DNA of 34,184 nucleotides, taken from assembly GCA_003695655.1 (NCBI GenBank), contig RFIF01000614.1:1-34184 (forward strand), given 5' to 3'. This document shows positions 8,226 through 18,009 of the stretch, piece by piece. Position numbers and translations under genes: made by a program. The notes below the pieces were generated by a model that searched no databases, was not told where the DNA came from, and saw nothing but the letters and a program-made list of their open reading frames with translations. Position 1 is the first letter of the stretch. Each line of letters starts with the position of its first letter. The stretch comes from Cyanobacteria bacterium J069. GTDB lineage: Bacteria > Cyanobacteriota > Cyanobacteriia > Elainellales > Elainellaceae.

Positions 8226-9245
8226 TTAAACGGCAGCCTTTTCTGACGGCTTCACTTCATCTTTGAGGGGATTGCCCTGCTCAAAATCGCTGATGCTGGC
8301 GATCGTCGTCGTGGTGATATCGTTCAGCGCTTCGCGGGTGAAAAACGCCTGATGTGCTGTTATAACCACGTTTGGAAAAGACTGCAAAAGCTGAAATGTA
8401 TCGTCTTGGATCACTGTATCCGACAGGTCGCGGAAAAATAAATTCGCCTCTTCTTCGTAAACATCAATACCCAGATAGCCGATTTTGCCAGATTTGATGC
8501 CGTGGATGGCCGCTTTGGTGTCGATCAGCTTTCCCCGGCTGGTGTTGATCAGCATTACGCCATTTTTCATCTGCTCAACGGTAGTGGCATTAATCAAATG
8601 ATCATTTTCTGGGGTCAGCGGACAGTGCAGCGAGATAATATCCGACTGGGACAGCAACTCTGGCAGGTCTACATACCGAGCACCGTCTAAGGCTTCAAAC
8701 TTAGGACTTGGGTAAGGGTCATAGCCCAGCAGACGACAGCCAAAGCCCTGCATAATTTGGGCAAAGATGATCCCAATTTTGCCCGTGCCCACCACGCCCA
8801 CGGTCTTGCCATGCAGGTCAAAGCCCAGTAGACCATTGAGAGAAAAATTGTCGTCTCGCACCCGACTGTAGGCTCGATAGAGCTTACGGTTGAGCATTTG
8901 AATCAGCCCAACCGCGTGTTCGGCGACGGAATAGGGCGAGTAGACAACCACTCGCACGATTTTGATGCCCAGTGCGTCTGCGGCTGCTAGGTCAACATTG
9001 TTATATCCGGTGCAGCGGAGTGCAATTAGTCGAGTTCCCTGGGATGCCAAGACATCGAGGGTTTCAGCGTTTACCTCATCGTTCACAAACACGCAGACAG
9101 CAGGAAAGCCAGCCGCCAGCACCGCGGTTTTGAGTTCCAGGCGGACATCAAAATAAACCAGTTCGTGGGGCGCTCCTGCCGCCGCGTTGGCAGCCGTTAA
9201 AAATTGACGATCGTAAGGCTCGGTACTAAAAACAGCGACCTTCAT
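8226..9245 (-). CDS. D-2-hydroxyacid dehydrogenase (D-lactate dehydrogenase-like)
   Basis: GKTVGVVGTGKIGIIFAQIMQGFGCRLLGYDPYP NAD motif; LINTSRGKLIDTKA; FPNVVITAHQAFFT. Confidence 0.93.
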   Translation of the reverse strand: MKVAVFSTEPYDRQFLTAANAAAGAPHELVYFDVRLELKTAVLAAGFPAVCVFVNDEVNAETLDVLASQGTRLIALRCTGYNNVDLAAADALGIKIVRVVVYSPYSVAEHAVGLIQMLNRKLYRAYSRVRDDNFSLNGLLGFDLHGKTVGVVGTGKIGIIFAQIMQGFGCRLLGYDPYPSPKFEALDGARYVDLPELLSQSDIISLHCPLTPENDHLINATTVEQMKNGVMLINTSRGKLIDTKAAIHGIKSGKIGYLGIDVYEEEANLFFRDLSDTVIQDDTFQLLQSFPNVVITAHQAFFTREALNDITTTTIASISDFEQGNPLKDEVKPSEKAAV

Positions 9246-9312
9246 GCGGGTGCTCCTCGAGATGAAGTGTCTTTCGACGCCAGAATAGGCATGAGGTGTA
9301 CGATGCGTATTC

Positions 9313-9444
9313 TGGGTGATCCATTGGGCGATCTTATGGGCGATCCATTGGGAAACCCACTGGGTAATTCATTGGGAAACCCGCTGGGTGATCTACTGGG
9401 AAATCCACTGGGTGATTCATTGGGAAACCCACTGGGCGATCGCT
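9313..9444 (+). repeat. 12 bp minisatellite, 11 units, TGGGNRAYYYRY-like (GDPL/GNPL tetrapeptide if translated)
   Basis: TGGGTGATCCAT TGGGCGATCTTA TGGGCGATCCAT TGGGAAACCCAC TGGGTAATTCAT TGGGAAACCCGC TGGGTGATCTAC TGGGAAATCCAC TGGGTGATTCAT TGGGAAACCCAC TGGGCGATCGCT. Confidence 0.95.
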
Positions 9445-9628
9445 CAACCGACTCTTTAGGCGTTGACTCGCTGCCTAAAGTTTGCAGCCTAATAATATCT
9501 GCAAAACAGGGAACTCAACGCTATTCTGCGATACATTGGCAGCTAGACGGGTGGTCGCCAGACAAGCAGCCAGATCAGTTGAGCTGCTTGAGGCTCGCCG
9601 TTTTGACCGAGGCACCGTAGGGAAATCT

Positions 9629-11578
9629 ATGAAAACATCGCAAACTGCTCCTTTTGGCTCCTGGAAGTCACCAATTAGCTCAGACCTGATTGTGGCAGGC
9701 AGCATTCGACTGGGTGAGGTGCGGCTAGATGGAGAAGCGATCTACTGGAGTGAAGGACGACCGACGGAGGGCGGGCGCAGCGTGGTTGTGCGGCGATCGC
9801 CCAGCGGTTCAACCACCGATCTAACGCCTATGCCGTTCAACGTTCGCACTCGCGTGCATGAATATGGCGGCGGTGCATACATCGTCCAAGACGGCATTGT
9901 GTATTTTTCAAACTTTGCTGACCAGCGATTGTATCAGCAGCGCCAGGAGCAAGCGCCTCAACCACTGACGCCAGCCGGTGAATTTCGCTATGCCGATGCC
10001 GTGTTTGATCCGGTGCGAAATCGACTGATCTGCGTGCGCGAAGATCATTCTGCGGATGATCATGAACCCGTGAATGCTATCGTCTCGATTGACCTCTCAT
10101 CTGCGGGCGAAGCGCTGGACGCAGGAACAGTGCTGGTGTCGGGGCGAGACTTCTACGCCTATCCCCGACTCAGTCCCGACGGCTCTCGGCTGTGTTGGAT
10201 TGATTGGAATCATCCCAACATGCCGTGGGACGGAACAACGCTGTGGGTGACAACGGTCAACGCAGACGGCAGCCTGGGCGAACCGCAAAACCTCATCGGC
10301 AGTGAGGCGGAGTCGATCTTTCAGCCGGAGTGGTCGCCCGATGGTGAACTGTACTTTGTAAGCGATCGCACGAATTGGTGGAACCTCTACCGCTGGAACT
10401 TTGACACGGCCACGCCAGAGCCGCTGTGCCCTAAAGCGTCAGAATTTGGCTTGCCGCTGTGGGTGTTTGGCATGACTACTTACGGCTTTGAGTCGGCAGA
10501 CTCGCTAATTTGCACCTACAGCGAAGGTGGTGTTTCAAAACTGGCGCGGCTGCACCCCCGCACGCTAGTCCTCACCGAAATTCCAACCCCTTACACCAGC
10601 ATTGGTGGGATTCAGGTTTCCGGTTCTGCGGTGGTGTTTGGGGCCGGTTCGCCCACGACGCCAGGGGCGATCGCCCATCTCGATCTATCCACTGGGCAAA
10701 TCACCGAACTGCGCCGCTCCAGCACGCTAGCGATCGACGCGGGCTACATTTCTGTACCCCAGGCCATCGAGTTCCCCACCACAAACGGACTCACCGCCCA
10801 CGGCTTTTTCTATCCACCGCAAAATCAGGACTTTACTGCGCCCGCAGGCGAAAAACCGCCCCTGCTGGTGAAAATTCACGGCGGCCCCACCGCCGCCACC
10901 AGTGCCACCTTTAGCCCCAGCATTCAATATTGGACGAGTCGGGGCATCGCCATTTTGGACGTGAACTATGGCGGCAGCACGGGCTACGGGCGCGACTATC
11001 GCGAACGGCTAAAGGGCAACTGGGGCATCGTGGACGTGGATGACTGCGTGAATGGGGCGAAGTATCTGGCAGAACAAGGGCTGGTGGATGGCGATCGCCT
11101 CTGCATCGACGGCGGCAGCGCGGGCGGCTACACCACACTGGCGGCGCTGGCCTTCCGCGATCTGTTCAAAGCTGGGGCTAGCCACTACGGCGTCAGCGAT
11201 TTAGAAGCTCTAGCCAAAGACACCCACAAGTTTGAATCGCGCTATCTCGACGGGCTAATTGGCCCCTATCCGGCACGGCGCGATCTGTATATCGAGCGAT
11301 CGCCCATCCATGCCATCGATCGGCTCAACTGCCCACTAATTTTCTTCCAGGGCGACGAAGACAAAATCGTGCCGCCCAACCAGGCAGAGATGATGGTTAA
11401 TGCGCTTCAGGAAAAAGGCTTGCCTGTGGCCTACGTCTTGTTTAAAGGAGAGCAGCACGGCTTCCGCAAAGCCGAGAATATCAAACGAGCGCTAGATGGC
11501 GAACTCTATTTCTATGCGCGGGTGTTTGGTTTTCCGCTGGCGGAGCAGATGGAAAGTGTGGCGATCGCCAATTTATAG
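9629..11578 (+). CDS. S9-family peptidase (prolyl oligopeptidase / dipeptidyl aminopeptidase type)
   Basis: Beta-propeller N-terminus, [54 protein letters not shown] nucleophile, [19 protein letters not shown]. Confidence 0.93.
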   Translation: MKTSQTAPFGSWKSPISSDLIVAGSIRLGEVRLDGEAIYWSEGRPTEGGRSVVVRRSPSGSTTDLTPMPFNVRTRVHEYGGGAYIVQDGIVYFSNFADQRLYQQRQEQAPQPLTPAGEFRYADAVFDPVRNRLICVREDHSADDHEPVNAIVSIDLSSAGEALDAGTVLVSGRDFYAYPRLSPDGSRLCWIDWNHPNMPWDGTTLWVTTVNADGSLGEPQNLIGSEAESIFQPEWSPDGELYFVSDRTNWWNLYRWNFDTATPEPLCPKASEFGLPLWVFGMTTYGFESADSLICTYSEGGVSKLARLHPRTLVLTEIPTPYTSIGGIQVSGSAVVFGAGSPTTPGAIAHLDLSTGQITELRRSSTLAIDAGYISVPQAIEFPTTNGLTAHGFFYPPQNQDFTAPAGEKPPLLVKIHGGPTAATSATFSPSIQYWTSRGIAILDVNYGGSTGYGRDYRERLKGNWGIVDVDDCVNGAKYLAEQGLVDGDRLCIDGGSAGGYTTLAALAFRDLFKAGASHYGVSDLEALAKDTHKFESRYLDGLIGPYPARRDLYIERSPIHAIDRLNCPLIFFQGDEDKIVPPNQAEMMVNALQEKGLPVAYVLFKGEQHGFRKAENIKRALDGELYFYARVFGFPLAEQMESVAIANL

Positions 11579-11710
11579 TCCATCTGTAAAAGCCGGTAAA
11601 AGCCTGATAAAAGTCAGGGTTTCTTAAACAGCCAGCCGCAGCCTCACAAAGCTGATGGCTTCCAACGATACAGCAAACCGGGAAAAAGCGGGTTAACTGA
11701 CCAACCCGTT

Positions 11711-11810
11711 CCCTCATCCCCTTCTGCCAGAGCAGCAAAAGGGAAACCGGAGCATAAAACTAGACCTGAAGCCCTTCTCTCCCGCTCTGGAAGAGGGGTT
11801 GGCATGAGGG
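11711..11810. repeat. Imperfect ~100 bp inverted repeat (CCCTCAT...CCAGAGC / GCTCTGG...ATGAGGG)
   Basis: Left arm 11711-11733 is complementary, with gaps, to right arm 11784-11810; intergenic. Confidence 0.6.
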
Positions 11811-12018
11811 CGATTCGAGGTTTGATAGTCAATCAGGAAGAAAAGTTTGGACAAACCAGGGTTTAAGTGTCGTTATTCCTGGAAAAAAGGCATTTAAAAA
11901 AGTCCGTATAATTTCCCTAGACTTTATTTTATCTTCATCACAAACCCCTGAAATTTTACGAGCATTCAGAAAGGACTACTTAAGAATAGGACTTAGGTAA
12001 GTTTAGCAGGGTAACCCT

Positions 12019-12792
12019 ATGAAGGCAGTCATCTTAGCTGGAGGTTTGGGGACTCGCTTGAGCGAGGAAACATCTATCAAGCCCAAGCCGATGGTCGAGG
12101 TGGGCGGACAGCCCATTCTCTGGCACATCATGAAGATCTATGCTGCCCACGGCATTAACGACTTCATTATTTGTTGCGGCTATAAGGGTTACGTGATTAA
12201 AGAATATTTTGCCAACTATTTTCTGCGGATGTCGGATGTCACATTTGACATGCGATTTAACCAGATGAATATTCACTCCGGCTATGCCGAACCCTGGCGG
12301 GTGACGCTAGTAGACACAGGCGAAAACTCCATGACTGGCGGTCGTCTGCGGCGCGTGCGAGAGCACATTGGTAATGAAACTTTTTGCTTTACTTACGGAG
12401 ATGGTGTAAGCAATGTCAACATCACCGAACTCGTTGAGTTTCATAAGCAGCAATCTACTCTCGCAACGCTAACTGCCGTACAGCCACAGGGTCGTTTTGG
12501 GGCGATCGCCCTCAGCGAAGAGCAAACCAAAATCGCCCAGTTTCACGAAAAGCCCGTCGGCGACGGAGCCTGGATCAATGGCGGCTACTTTGTGCTAGAA
12601 CCGCAAGTGATTGACTACGTTGAAGATGATTCCACCGTATGGGAGCAAGAGCCGCTGCAAAAGCTAGCGCACATGTCCCAACTCTCCGCCTACAGGCACG
12701 AAGGCTTTTGGCAGCCCATGGACACCCTGCGCGACAAGAAATACCTTGAAGACCTATGGTTTAGCGGGAATGCGCCCTGGAAAACCTGGTAA
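12019..12792 (+). CDS. rfbF: Glucose-1-phosphate cytidylyltransferase
   Basis: [57 protein letters not shown]; 257 aa. Confidence 0.95.
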   Translation: MKAVILAGGLGTRLSEETSIKPKPMVEVGGQPILWHIMKIYAAHGINDFIICCGYKGYVIKEYFANYFLRMSDVTFDMRFNQMNIHSGYAEPWRVTLVDTGENSMTGGRLRRVREHIGNETFCFTYGDGVSNVNITELVEFHKQQSTLATLTAVQPQGRFGAIALSEEQTKIAQFHEKPVGDGAWINGGYFVLEPQVIDYVEDDSTVWEQEPLQKLAHMSQLSAYRHEGFWQPMDTLRDKKYLEDLWFSGNAPWKTW

Positions 12793-12948
12793 GTCTGTTT
12801 GAAAGAATTCGCAAATGCTGAAAGAGCGATCCATAAAAACCTACAAAAACTAAAACAGGGCTGACAAGACTTTTGCTTACTTTCACTGGTTGATCGGTCT
12901 GCATCGTGGGTTTATTTAAGTCCATCCAATCCAGTTGATTAATCAGTT

Positions 12949-13041
12949 GGTGACTTACGGATTTGACGCATGAAATGCTGAAAGCGGGTTGAATTTGCGC
13001 AAGTGTTTCCTGTGCAAATTCAACCAACTGCGTAAGTTCTA
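12949..13041 (-). mobile_element. Decayed third copy of the palindromic MITE-like element, opposite orientation
   Basis: gacttacg...caactgcgtaagttct ends; internal hairpin GGTTGAATTTGCgCA/TGtGCAAATTCAACC next to the right end; flanks CAGTT/AAGTT (4/5). Confidence 0.55.
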
Positions 13042-13100
13042 AAGTTCCTTAAGTAGAGGATTGCAGCCCTCTCACGCAGTCTACGAACCTGAGAGGCGAA

Positions 13101-14225
13101 ATGGAGCCAAAATTCTGGAACGGTAAGAAAGTTTTGCTGACGGGGCATACCGGCTTTAAGGGAAGCTGGCTTTCGCTTTGGCTGCGACGCTTAGGGGCAA
13201 CGGTCATCGGCTACTCGCAGCCAGCACCTACCCATCCGAGTTTGTTTGAAGCCGCCCATGTCGCTGATGGTATGACCTCGATCATTGGCGATATCTGTGA
13301 GCTTGAAAAGCTTCAGCATGTCATGGTGGAACATCAGCCGCAGATTGTCATCCACATGGCGGCTCAGCCTTTGGTGCGCTACTCCTATGCCAACCCGGTC
13401 GAGACTTATGCCGTCAACGTGATGGGCACAGTCAACCTGCTAGAGGCAGTCCGCCATACCGAGAGCGTGCGTTCTGTGGTCGTGATTACGACCGACAAGT
13501 GCTACGAAAATCGGGAGTGGGTCTGGGGCTACCGAGAAGACGAGCCGATGGGCGGACGCGACCCCTACTCTAGCAGCAAGGGATGCGCCGAACTGGTCAC
13601 TGCTGCCTACCGCTCTTCGTTTTTCCCACCTGAGGAATACGATCGCCATCGGGTGGCGGTGGCTAGCGTTCGGGCCGGCAACGTGATTGGCGGCGGCGAC
13701 TGGGCGAGCGATCGCCTGATTCCCGATATTCTGAGGGCGATTCAGGCTCGGCAGCCGGTTCTCATTCGCAGTCCCCACGCCATTCGTCCCTGGCAGCATG
13801 TCCTGGAACCGTTAAGCGGTTACTTAACTTTGGCGGAGCGACTTTGGCAGGAAGGGCCGAAGTACGCAGAAGGCTGGAACTTCGGCCCCAATGACGAAGA
13901 TGCGCGGCCCGTTTCCTGGATTGTCGATCATCTGACTGCACTTTGGGGCGAGGGCGCATCCTGGGAAGTCGATGTTGCACACCATCCCCACGAAGCGCAT
14001 TATCTAAAGCTCGACTGCTCTAAAGCCAAAGCTCGGCTCAACTGGTATCCCCAGCTAAACTTGGCGACGGCGCTGGAGTGGATTGTTGAGTTCTATCGGG
14101 CGTACATTCAAAGCCCAGACATTCGTCCGGTCGTAGAAGCCCAAATTAATCGCTATCAAACCCTTGTCGCGCCACCACCCCCGACTGATTGTGCAGACGT
14201 TGCACCGCTGACAGCAACCCATTAA
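13101..14225 (+). CDS. rfbG: CDP-glucose 4,6-dehydratase
   Basis: SDR fold KVLLTGHTGFKGSWLSLWLRRLGATVIGYS, YENREWVWGYREDEPMGGRDPYSSSKGCAELVTAAY, ASVRAGNVIGGGDWASDRLIPD. Confidence 0.95.
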   Translation: MEPKFWNGKKVLLTGHTGFKGSWLSLWLRRLGATVIGYSQPAPTHPSLFEAAHVADGMTSIIGDICELEKLQHVMVEHQPQIVIHMAAQPLVRYSYANPVETYAVNVMGTVNLLEAVRHTESVRSVVVITTDKCYENREWVWGYREDEPMGGRDPYSSSKGCAELVTAAYRSSFFPPEEYDRHRVAVASVRAGNVIGGGDWASDRLIPDILRAIQARQPVLIRSPHAIRPWQHVLEPLSGYLTLAERLWQEGPKYAEGWNFGPNDEDARPVSWIVDHLTALWGEGASWEVDVAHHPHEAHYLKLDCSKAKARLNWYPQLNLATALEWIVEFYRAYIQSPDIRPVVEAQINRYQTLVAPPPPTDCADVAPLTATH

Positions 14226-14246
14226 CACCATCAGAGAGGTCTGTTC

Positions 14247-14792
14247 ATGCTGTTTACCGAAACGCACCTAAAAGGTGCTTTCATTGTCGACCTGGATCGC
14301 AAGTCCGATGACCGGGGATATTTTGCCAGAGCCTTTTGTGGCAAGGAATTTGAAGACCACGGACTGAAGCCGTTTGTGGCTCAGTGCAACCTGTCGTTTA
14401 ACCAAGCGAAAGGAACGCTGAGAGGAATGCACTACCAAGTGGCACCTGCAACGGAAACCAAGCTGATTCGCTGCATTCGAGGCGCAGTTTATGATGTCAT
14501 CATCGACATGCGTCCTGACTCGGCAACCTATTTGCAGCATGTGGGCGTGGAGCTGACGCCAGATAATGGTAGGGCGCTATATGTGCCGGAGATGTTTGCC
14601 CACGGCTATCAAACGCTGACGGATGATGCCGAAGTGATGTACGCCGTCAGCGAGTTTTATACGCCAGGATGCGAGCGCGGAGCTAGATATAACGATCCGA
14701 TTTTTGGAATTCGCTGGCCGCTGCCCGTCGCGGTGATTTCGGAGAAGGATGCGTCCTGGGCATTACTTGAAACTGCGCCTGTAGGAGTTTAA
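14247..14792 (+). CDS. dTDP-4-dehydrorhamnose 3,5-epimerase-family protein
   Basis: DDRGYFARAFCGKEFEDHGL, QCNLSFNQAKGTLRGMHYQ, VYDVIIDMRPDS, YVPEMFAHGYQTLTDDAEVMYAVSEFYTPG. Confidence 0.93.
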   Translation: MLFTETHLKGAFIVDLDRKSDDRGYFARAFCGKEFEDHGLKPFVAQCNLSFNQAKGTLRGMHYQVAPATETKLIRCIRGAVYDVIIDMRPDSATYLQHVGVELTPDNGRALYVPEMFAHGYQTLTDDAEVMYAVSEFYTPGCERGARYNDPIFGIRWPLPVAVISEKDASWALLETAPVGV

Positions 14793-14794
14793 CC

Positions 14795-16105
14795 ATGTTT
14801 ATTGTAGACACGGCTTTGAAGGCAAGGGCTGAAGCTGGCAATCCTGTGCGGGTTGGCATGATTGGCTCTGGCTTTATGGGTTGGGGCATTGCCAATCAGA
14901 TGATTAATTCTGTGCCAGGGATGGATCTGGTGGCTGTGTTTAGCCGCGATTTGGAGAATGCTAAACGGGCCTATGACGAGTCTGGTGTAGAGAACGTCTG
15001 CGTGGTAAACACCGTTGAGCAGCTAGAAGGGGCGATCGCCAGCGGGCAGTACGCTATTACCGATGACGCATCCTTACTGTGCAAAGCGCAAGGCATTGAT
15101 GCCCTCATTGAGGTGACGGGCACCATTGAGTTTGCTGCGGGCGCAGTGCTGGAGGCGATTCAGCATGGAAAGCACGTCGTGCTGATGAACGCAGAGCTGG
15201 ATAGTACGATTGGCCCCATCTTAAAGGTCTATGCCGATCGCGCTGGCGTGATTCTCTCCGCCTGTGATGGCGATCAGCCAGGCGTGGAAATGAATCTCTA
15301 TCGCTTTGTCAAAAGCATTGGCATGACGCCACTTGTCTGCGGCAATATCAAAGGTTTGCAAGACCCCTATCGCAATCCCACCACCCAGGCAGGGTTTGCT
15401 CAAAAGTGGGGACAGAAGGCACATATGGTGACGAGTTTTGCTGACGGGACTAAGATTTCCTTTGAGCAGGCGATCGTCGCGAATGCCACCGGGATGACCA
15501 TCGCCAAACGAGGAATGCTGGGCTACGACTTCACGGGGCACGTAGATGAAGCCACCCACCTCTATGACATCGACCAGCTCAAGGAATTGGGCGGCATTGT
15601 CGATTATGTGGTGGGTGCCAAACCGGGGCCGGGCGTGTTCGTGTTTGCGACGCAAGAAGATAAGTATCACAAGCACTATCTAAGCTATTACAAGCTGGGG
15701 GATGGCCCGCTCTACAGCTTCTACACGCCGTATCACCTCTGTCATTTTGAGGTGCCGCTGTCGGTGGCGCGGGTGGTGCTGTTCCAGGATGCGGTCTTGG
15801 CTCCGATTGCTGGGCCCAAAGTGGAAGTAGTGACGACTGCCAAGATCGACCTGAAGGCGGGCGAAACGCTGGACGGCATCGGCTACTACATGACCTATGG
15901 GCAGTGCGAAACGGCGGAAATTACTCAGGCGGAGCGGTTGCTGCCGATGGGCTTGGCCGAAGGCTGTCGCCTCAAGCGAGATATCCCTCGCGATCAGGTG
16001 TTGACCTACGACGATGTAGAAATTCCGGCGGGTCGCCTGTGCGACAAGCTGCGGGCTGAGCAAGATGCCTACTTTGCTCCGGCAAAGGTTCCCGCTTTGA
16101 TCTAG
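14795..16105 (+). CDS. NAD(P)-dependent oxidoreductase with C-terminal SAF domain (homoserine dehydrogenase-like)
   Basis: VRVGMIGSGFMGWGIANQM Rossmann motif, LIEVTGTIEFAAGAVLEAIQHGKHVVLMNAELDSTIGPIL, C-terminal LKRDIPRDQVLTYDDVEIP SAF-like segment. Confidence 0.85.
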   Translation: MFIVDTALKARAEAGNPVRVGMIGSGFMGWGIANQMINSVPGMDLVAVFSRDLENAKRAYDESGVENVCVVNTVEQLEGAIASGQYAITDDASLLCKAQGIDALIEVTGTIEFAAGAVLEAIQHGKHVVLMNAELDSTIGPILKVYADRAGVILSACDGDQPGVEMNLYRFVKSIGMTPLVCGNIKGLQDPYRNPTTQAGFAQKWGQKAHMVTSFADGTKISFEQAIVANATGMTIAKRGMLGYDFTGHVDEATHLYDIDQLKELGGIVDYVVGAKPGPGVFVFATQEDKYHKHYLSYYKLGDGPLYSFYTPYHLCHFEVPLSVARVVLFQDAVLAPIAGPKVEVVTTAKIDLKAGETLDGIGYYMTYGQCETAEITQAERLLPMGLAEGCRLKRDIPRDQVLTYDDVEIPAGRLCDKLRAEQDAYFAPAKVPALI

Positions 16106-16153
16106 CCCCTGAGCTGGGTCACTCCGATTCGATTAATTGAGGGTGGAACGGGC

Positions 16154-16185
16154 CGGGTAGAAGAGCCAGCAATGGCTCATACCCG
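16154..16185 (+). terminator. Hairpin with GCAA tetraloop just downstream of the sugar operon; possible terminator
   Basis: CGGGTA-gaa-GAGCCA-gcaa-TGGCTC-a-TACCCG; 49 bp after the stop codon at 16105; no U-tract. Confidence 0.5.
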
Positions 16186-16313
16186 CCCAAGCTCTTGAAG
16201 GTTGCAACATTTTGGGTAGCTCTGCGGTAAGCGGGGTTACCCAGTTTTATTGGGGGGCGAAAGCGGGGCGGCCGGTGGTGATTTTGCTCTTTCAAAAGCA
16301 CTGCTATATTAAT

Positions 16314-16405
16314 TAGGACTTACGCAGTTGGATGATTTTTCGCGGGCGCAGCCCGCGAAAAATCATCCAGAATCTACAGAACTCGTTTCAACTGCGTAAG
16401 TCCTG
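16314..16405 (+). mobile_element. Palindromic MITE-like element, copy 1 (92 bp), TSD TTAAT
   Basis: 16 bp perfect TIR aggacttacgcagttg/caactgcgtaagtcct; internal perfect 18 bp-stem hairpin with loop GCA; TTAAT at 16309-16313 and 16406-16410. Confidence 0.88.
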
Positions 16406-16561
16406 TTAATGTTGCAACAGCGCTTTGCAATGCCGTTATCTATCGCTGTTGGGCAATGAGCCATTGCCGTTAATTGCTTGACGGTTGCGGCGATCGCCCT
16501 TCTAAATCCGCCCCATAGCCCTTAATGCCCCCTCCTGGCTCTTGGAAGCGTCAGGTTTACT

Positions 16562-17824
16562 ATGAGGTCTAAACAAGCCATGTTTTTCGTAGTTCCTGAA
16601 AGTTCGTCAATATCTTCAATATCAATATCTTCAATATCTAGAGATCGGGTGCTTGCTCAACGAACCTCTCGTCAATGGGTCAGGGCGATCGCCTCTGGAT
16701 TGGTCATGCTCTATGCCGCCCCTGTCCTGGCTCAAACGGCGGCTCCTGTAAACACAGGTGCTGTGCCTGCTCAGGAGTCTGTCCCCTTGCAGCCAGGGGG
16801 CCGTCCCTTGCCGCCCAACTACGAATCAGATTATGTGCTGGGCGCAGGCGATGCGGTGCAGATCGACATCTTTAACGTGCCCAACCTGAGCGGCGAAAAT
16901 GCCCGCTACTCGGTGCTGGTGGATGGTTCGCTGAATCTGCCGTGGATTGGCAAAGTCAACGTGCGCGGACTGAGCCTGCAAGAATCGTCGGATGCGATCG
17001 CCGCCCGCTATGCCGAGTTTATTCGAGAGCCGATTGTGACGGTGACGCTGCTGACGCCGCGCCCCATGCGAGTGGCGATCGTGGGCGAGGTGAATCGTCC
17101 GGGAGCCTATACCACGGGGCAAAGCGTGGGCACGGGCCCGGCCGGGCAAGCCACCCAGGAGACGCGAGGCGAGGCGCGAGCGGGGGAACTGCGTACCGTG
17201 ATCGAGGCGATTCAAACCGCTGGCGGCATTACGCAACTGGCAGATGTGCGGAGCGTGGAGGTGCGTCGCCCGCGAATTAACGGCACAGAAGAAGTGATTT
17301 TAGTAGACCTGTGGGCGTTTTTGCAGTCGGGAAATTTGCAGCAAAACGTCACCCTGCGGGATGGTGATACGGTGATTGTGCCCACAGCGACAGCGCTAGA
17401 TCCGGGTGAAAGTCAGCGTCTCGCCGCCGCCAGCTTTTCCCCCGACACAATTAGCGTCAACGTGGTCGGCGAGGTTGTCCGCCCTGGCGCGGTGTCGGTC
17501 GCGCCCAATACCTCACTGAATCAGGCAATTTTGGCGGCCGGCGGATTTGACAACGTGCGCGCTTCCACGGGCAAGGTCACGTTGATTCGGCTCAACTCAG
17601 ACGGCAGCGTGGCCCGCCGCGAGATTCCCGTCGATCTGTCCGCCAACCTCAGCGAGGAGACGAATCCGATCCTCCGCAGCAACGACATTGTGGTGGTCAG
17701 CCCCTCACAGCGTTCCAGAACGACCGACGTGCTGGGGGTGATTGGTGGCGCTGCAAACGCAATTCTGAATCCCTTAAGCGCCCTATTCAACATCTTTCGG
17801 TCAGCCGATGAAATCAACCGCTAG
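16562..17824 (+). CDS. Polysaccharide export (Wza-like) outer membrane protein
   Basis: [48 protein letters not shown] and two SLBB-like segments ([30 protein letters not shown]). Exact start uncertain. Confidence 0.93.
   Translation: MRSKQAMFFVVPESSSISSISISSISRDRVLAQRTSRQWVRAIASGLVMLYAAPVLAQTAAPVNTGAVPAQESVPLQPGGRPLPPNYESDYVLGAGDAVQIDIFNVPNLSGENARYSVLVDGSLNLPWIGKVNVRGLSLQESSDAIAARYAEFIREPIVTVTLLTPRPMRVAIVGEVNRPGAYTTGQSVGTGPAGQATQETRGEARAGELRTVIEAIQTAGGITQLADVRSVEVRRPRINGTEEVILVDLWAFLQSGNLQQNVTLRDGDTVIVPTATALDPGESQRLAAASFSPDTISVNVVGEVVRPGAVSVAPNTSLNQAILAAGGFDNVRASTGKVTLIRLNSDGSVARREIPVDLSANLSEETNPILRSNDIVVVSPSQRSRTTDVLGVIGGAANAILNPLSALFNIFRSADEINR
16607..16639 (+). repeat. TCAATATCT short tandem repeat (Ser/Ile-rich) in the N-terminal codons of the polysaccharide export protein
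   Basis: tcaatatct tcaata tcaatatct tcaatatct, encoding [11 protein letters not shown]. Confidence 0.9.
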
Positions 17825-18009
17825 CTAGCCGCTGGGCAATTCGGGTGGGTCTGTCCCTATCATGTGGGGCGGTAATTCGGTCGTGGGCGATCGCTAGGAT
17901 TGGCCGTTGGGGTGGTCCACCCTACGGTAAGCTGGTAGTTGGCTCAAAAATGCCTCAAATCTACGGCCTGCTTAACATTTCGCAGTTTTTTGTATACATT
18001 TCTTCGCAC

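Noticed and set aside
9313-9444. Considered as a CRISPR array
   Set aside because: Contiguous 12 bp units with no spacers; a minisatellite instead.
15221-16063. Minus-strand ORFs of 151 and 127 aa under the SAF dehydrogenase
   Set aside because: Antisense shadows of a strong CDS.
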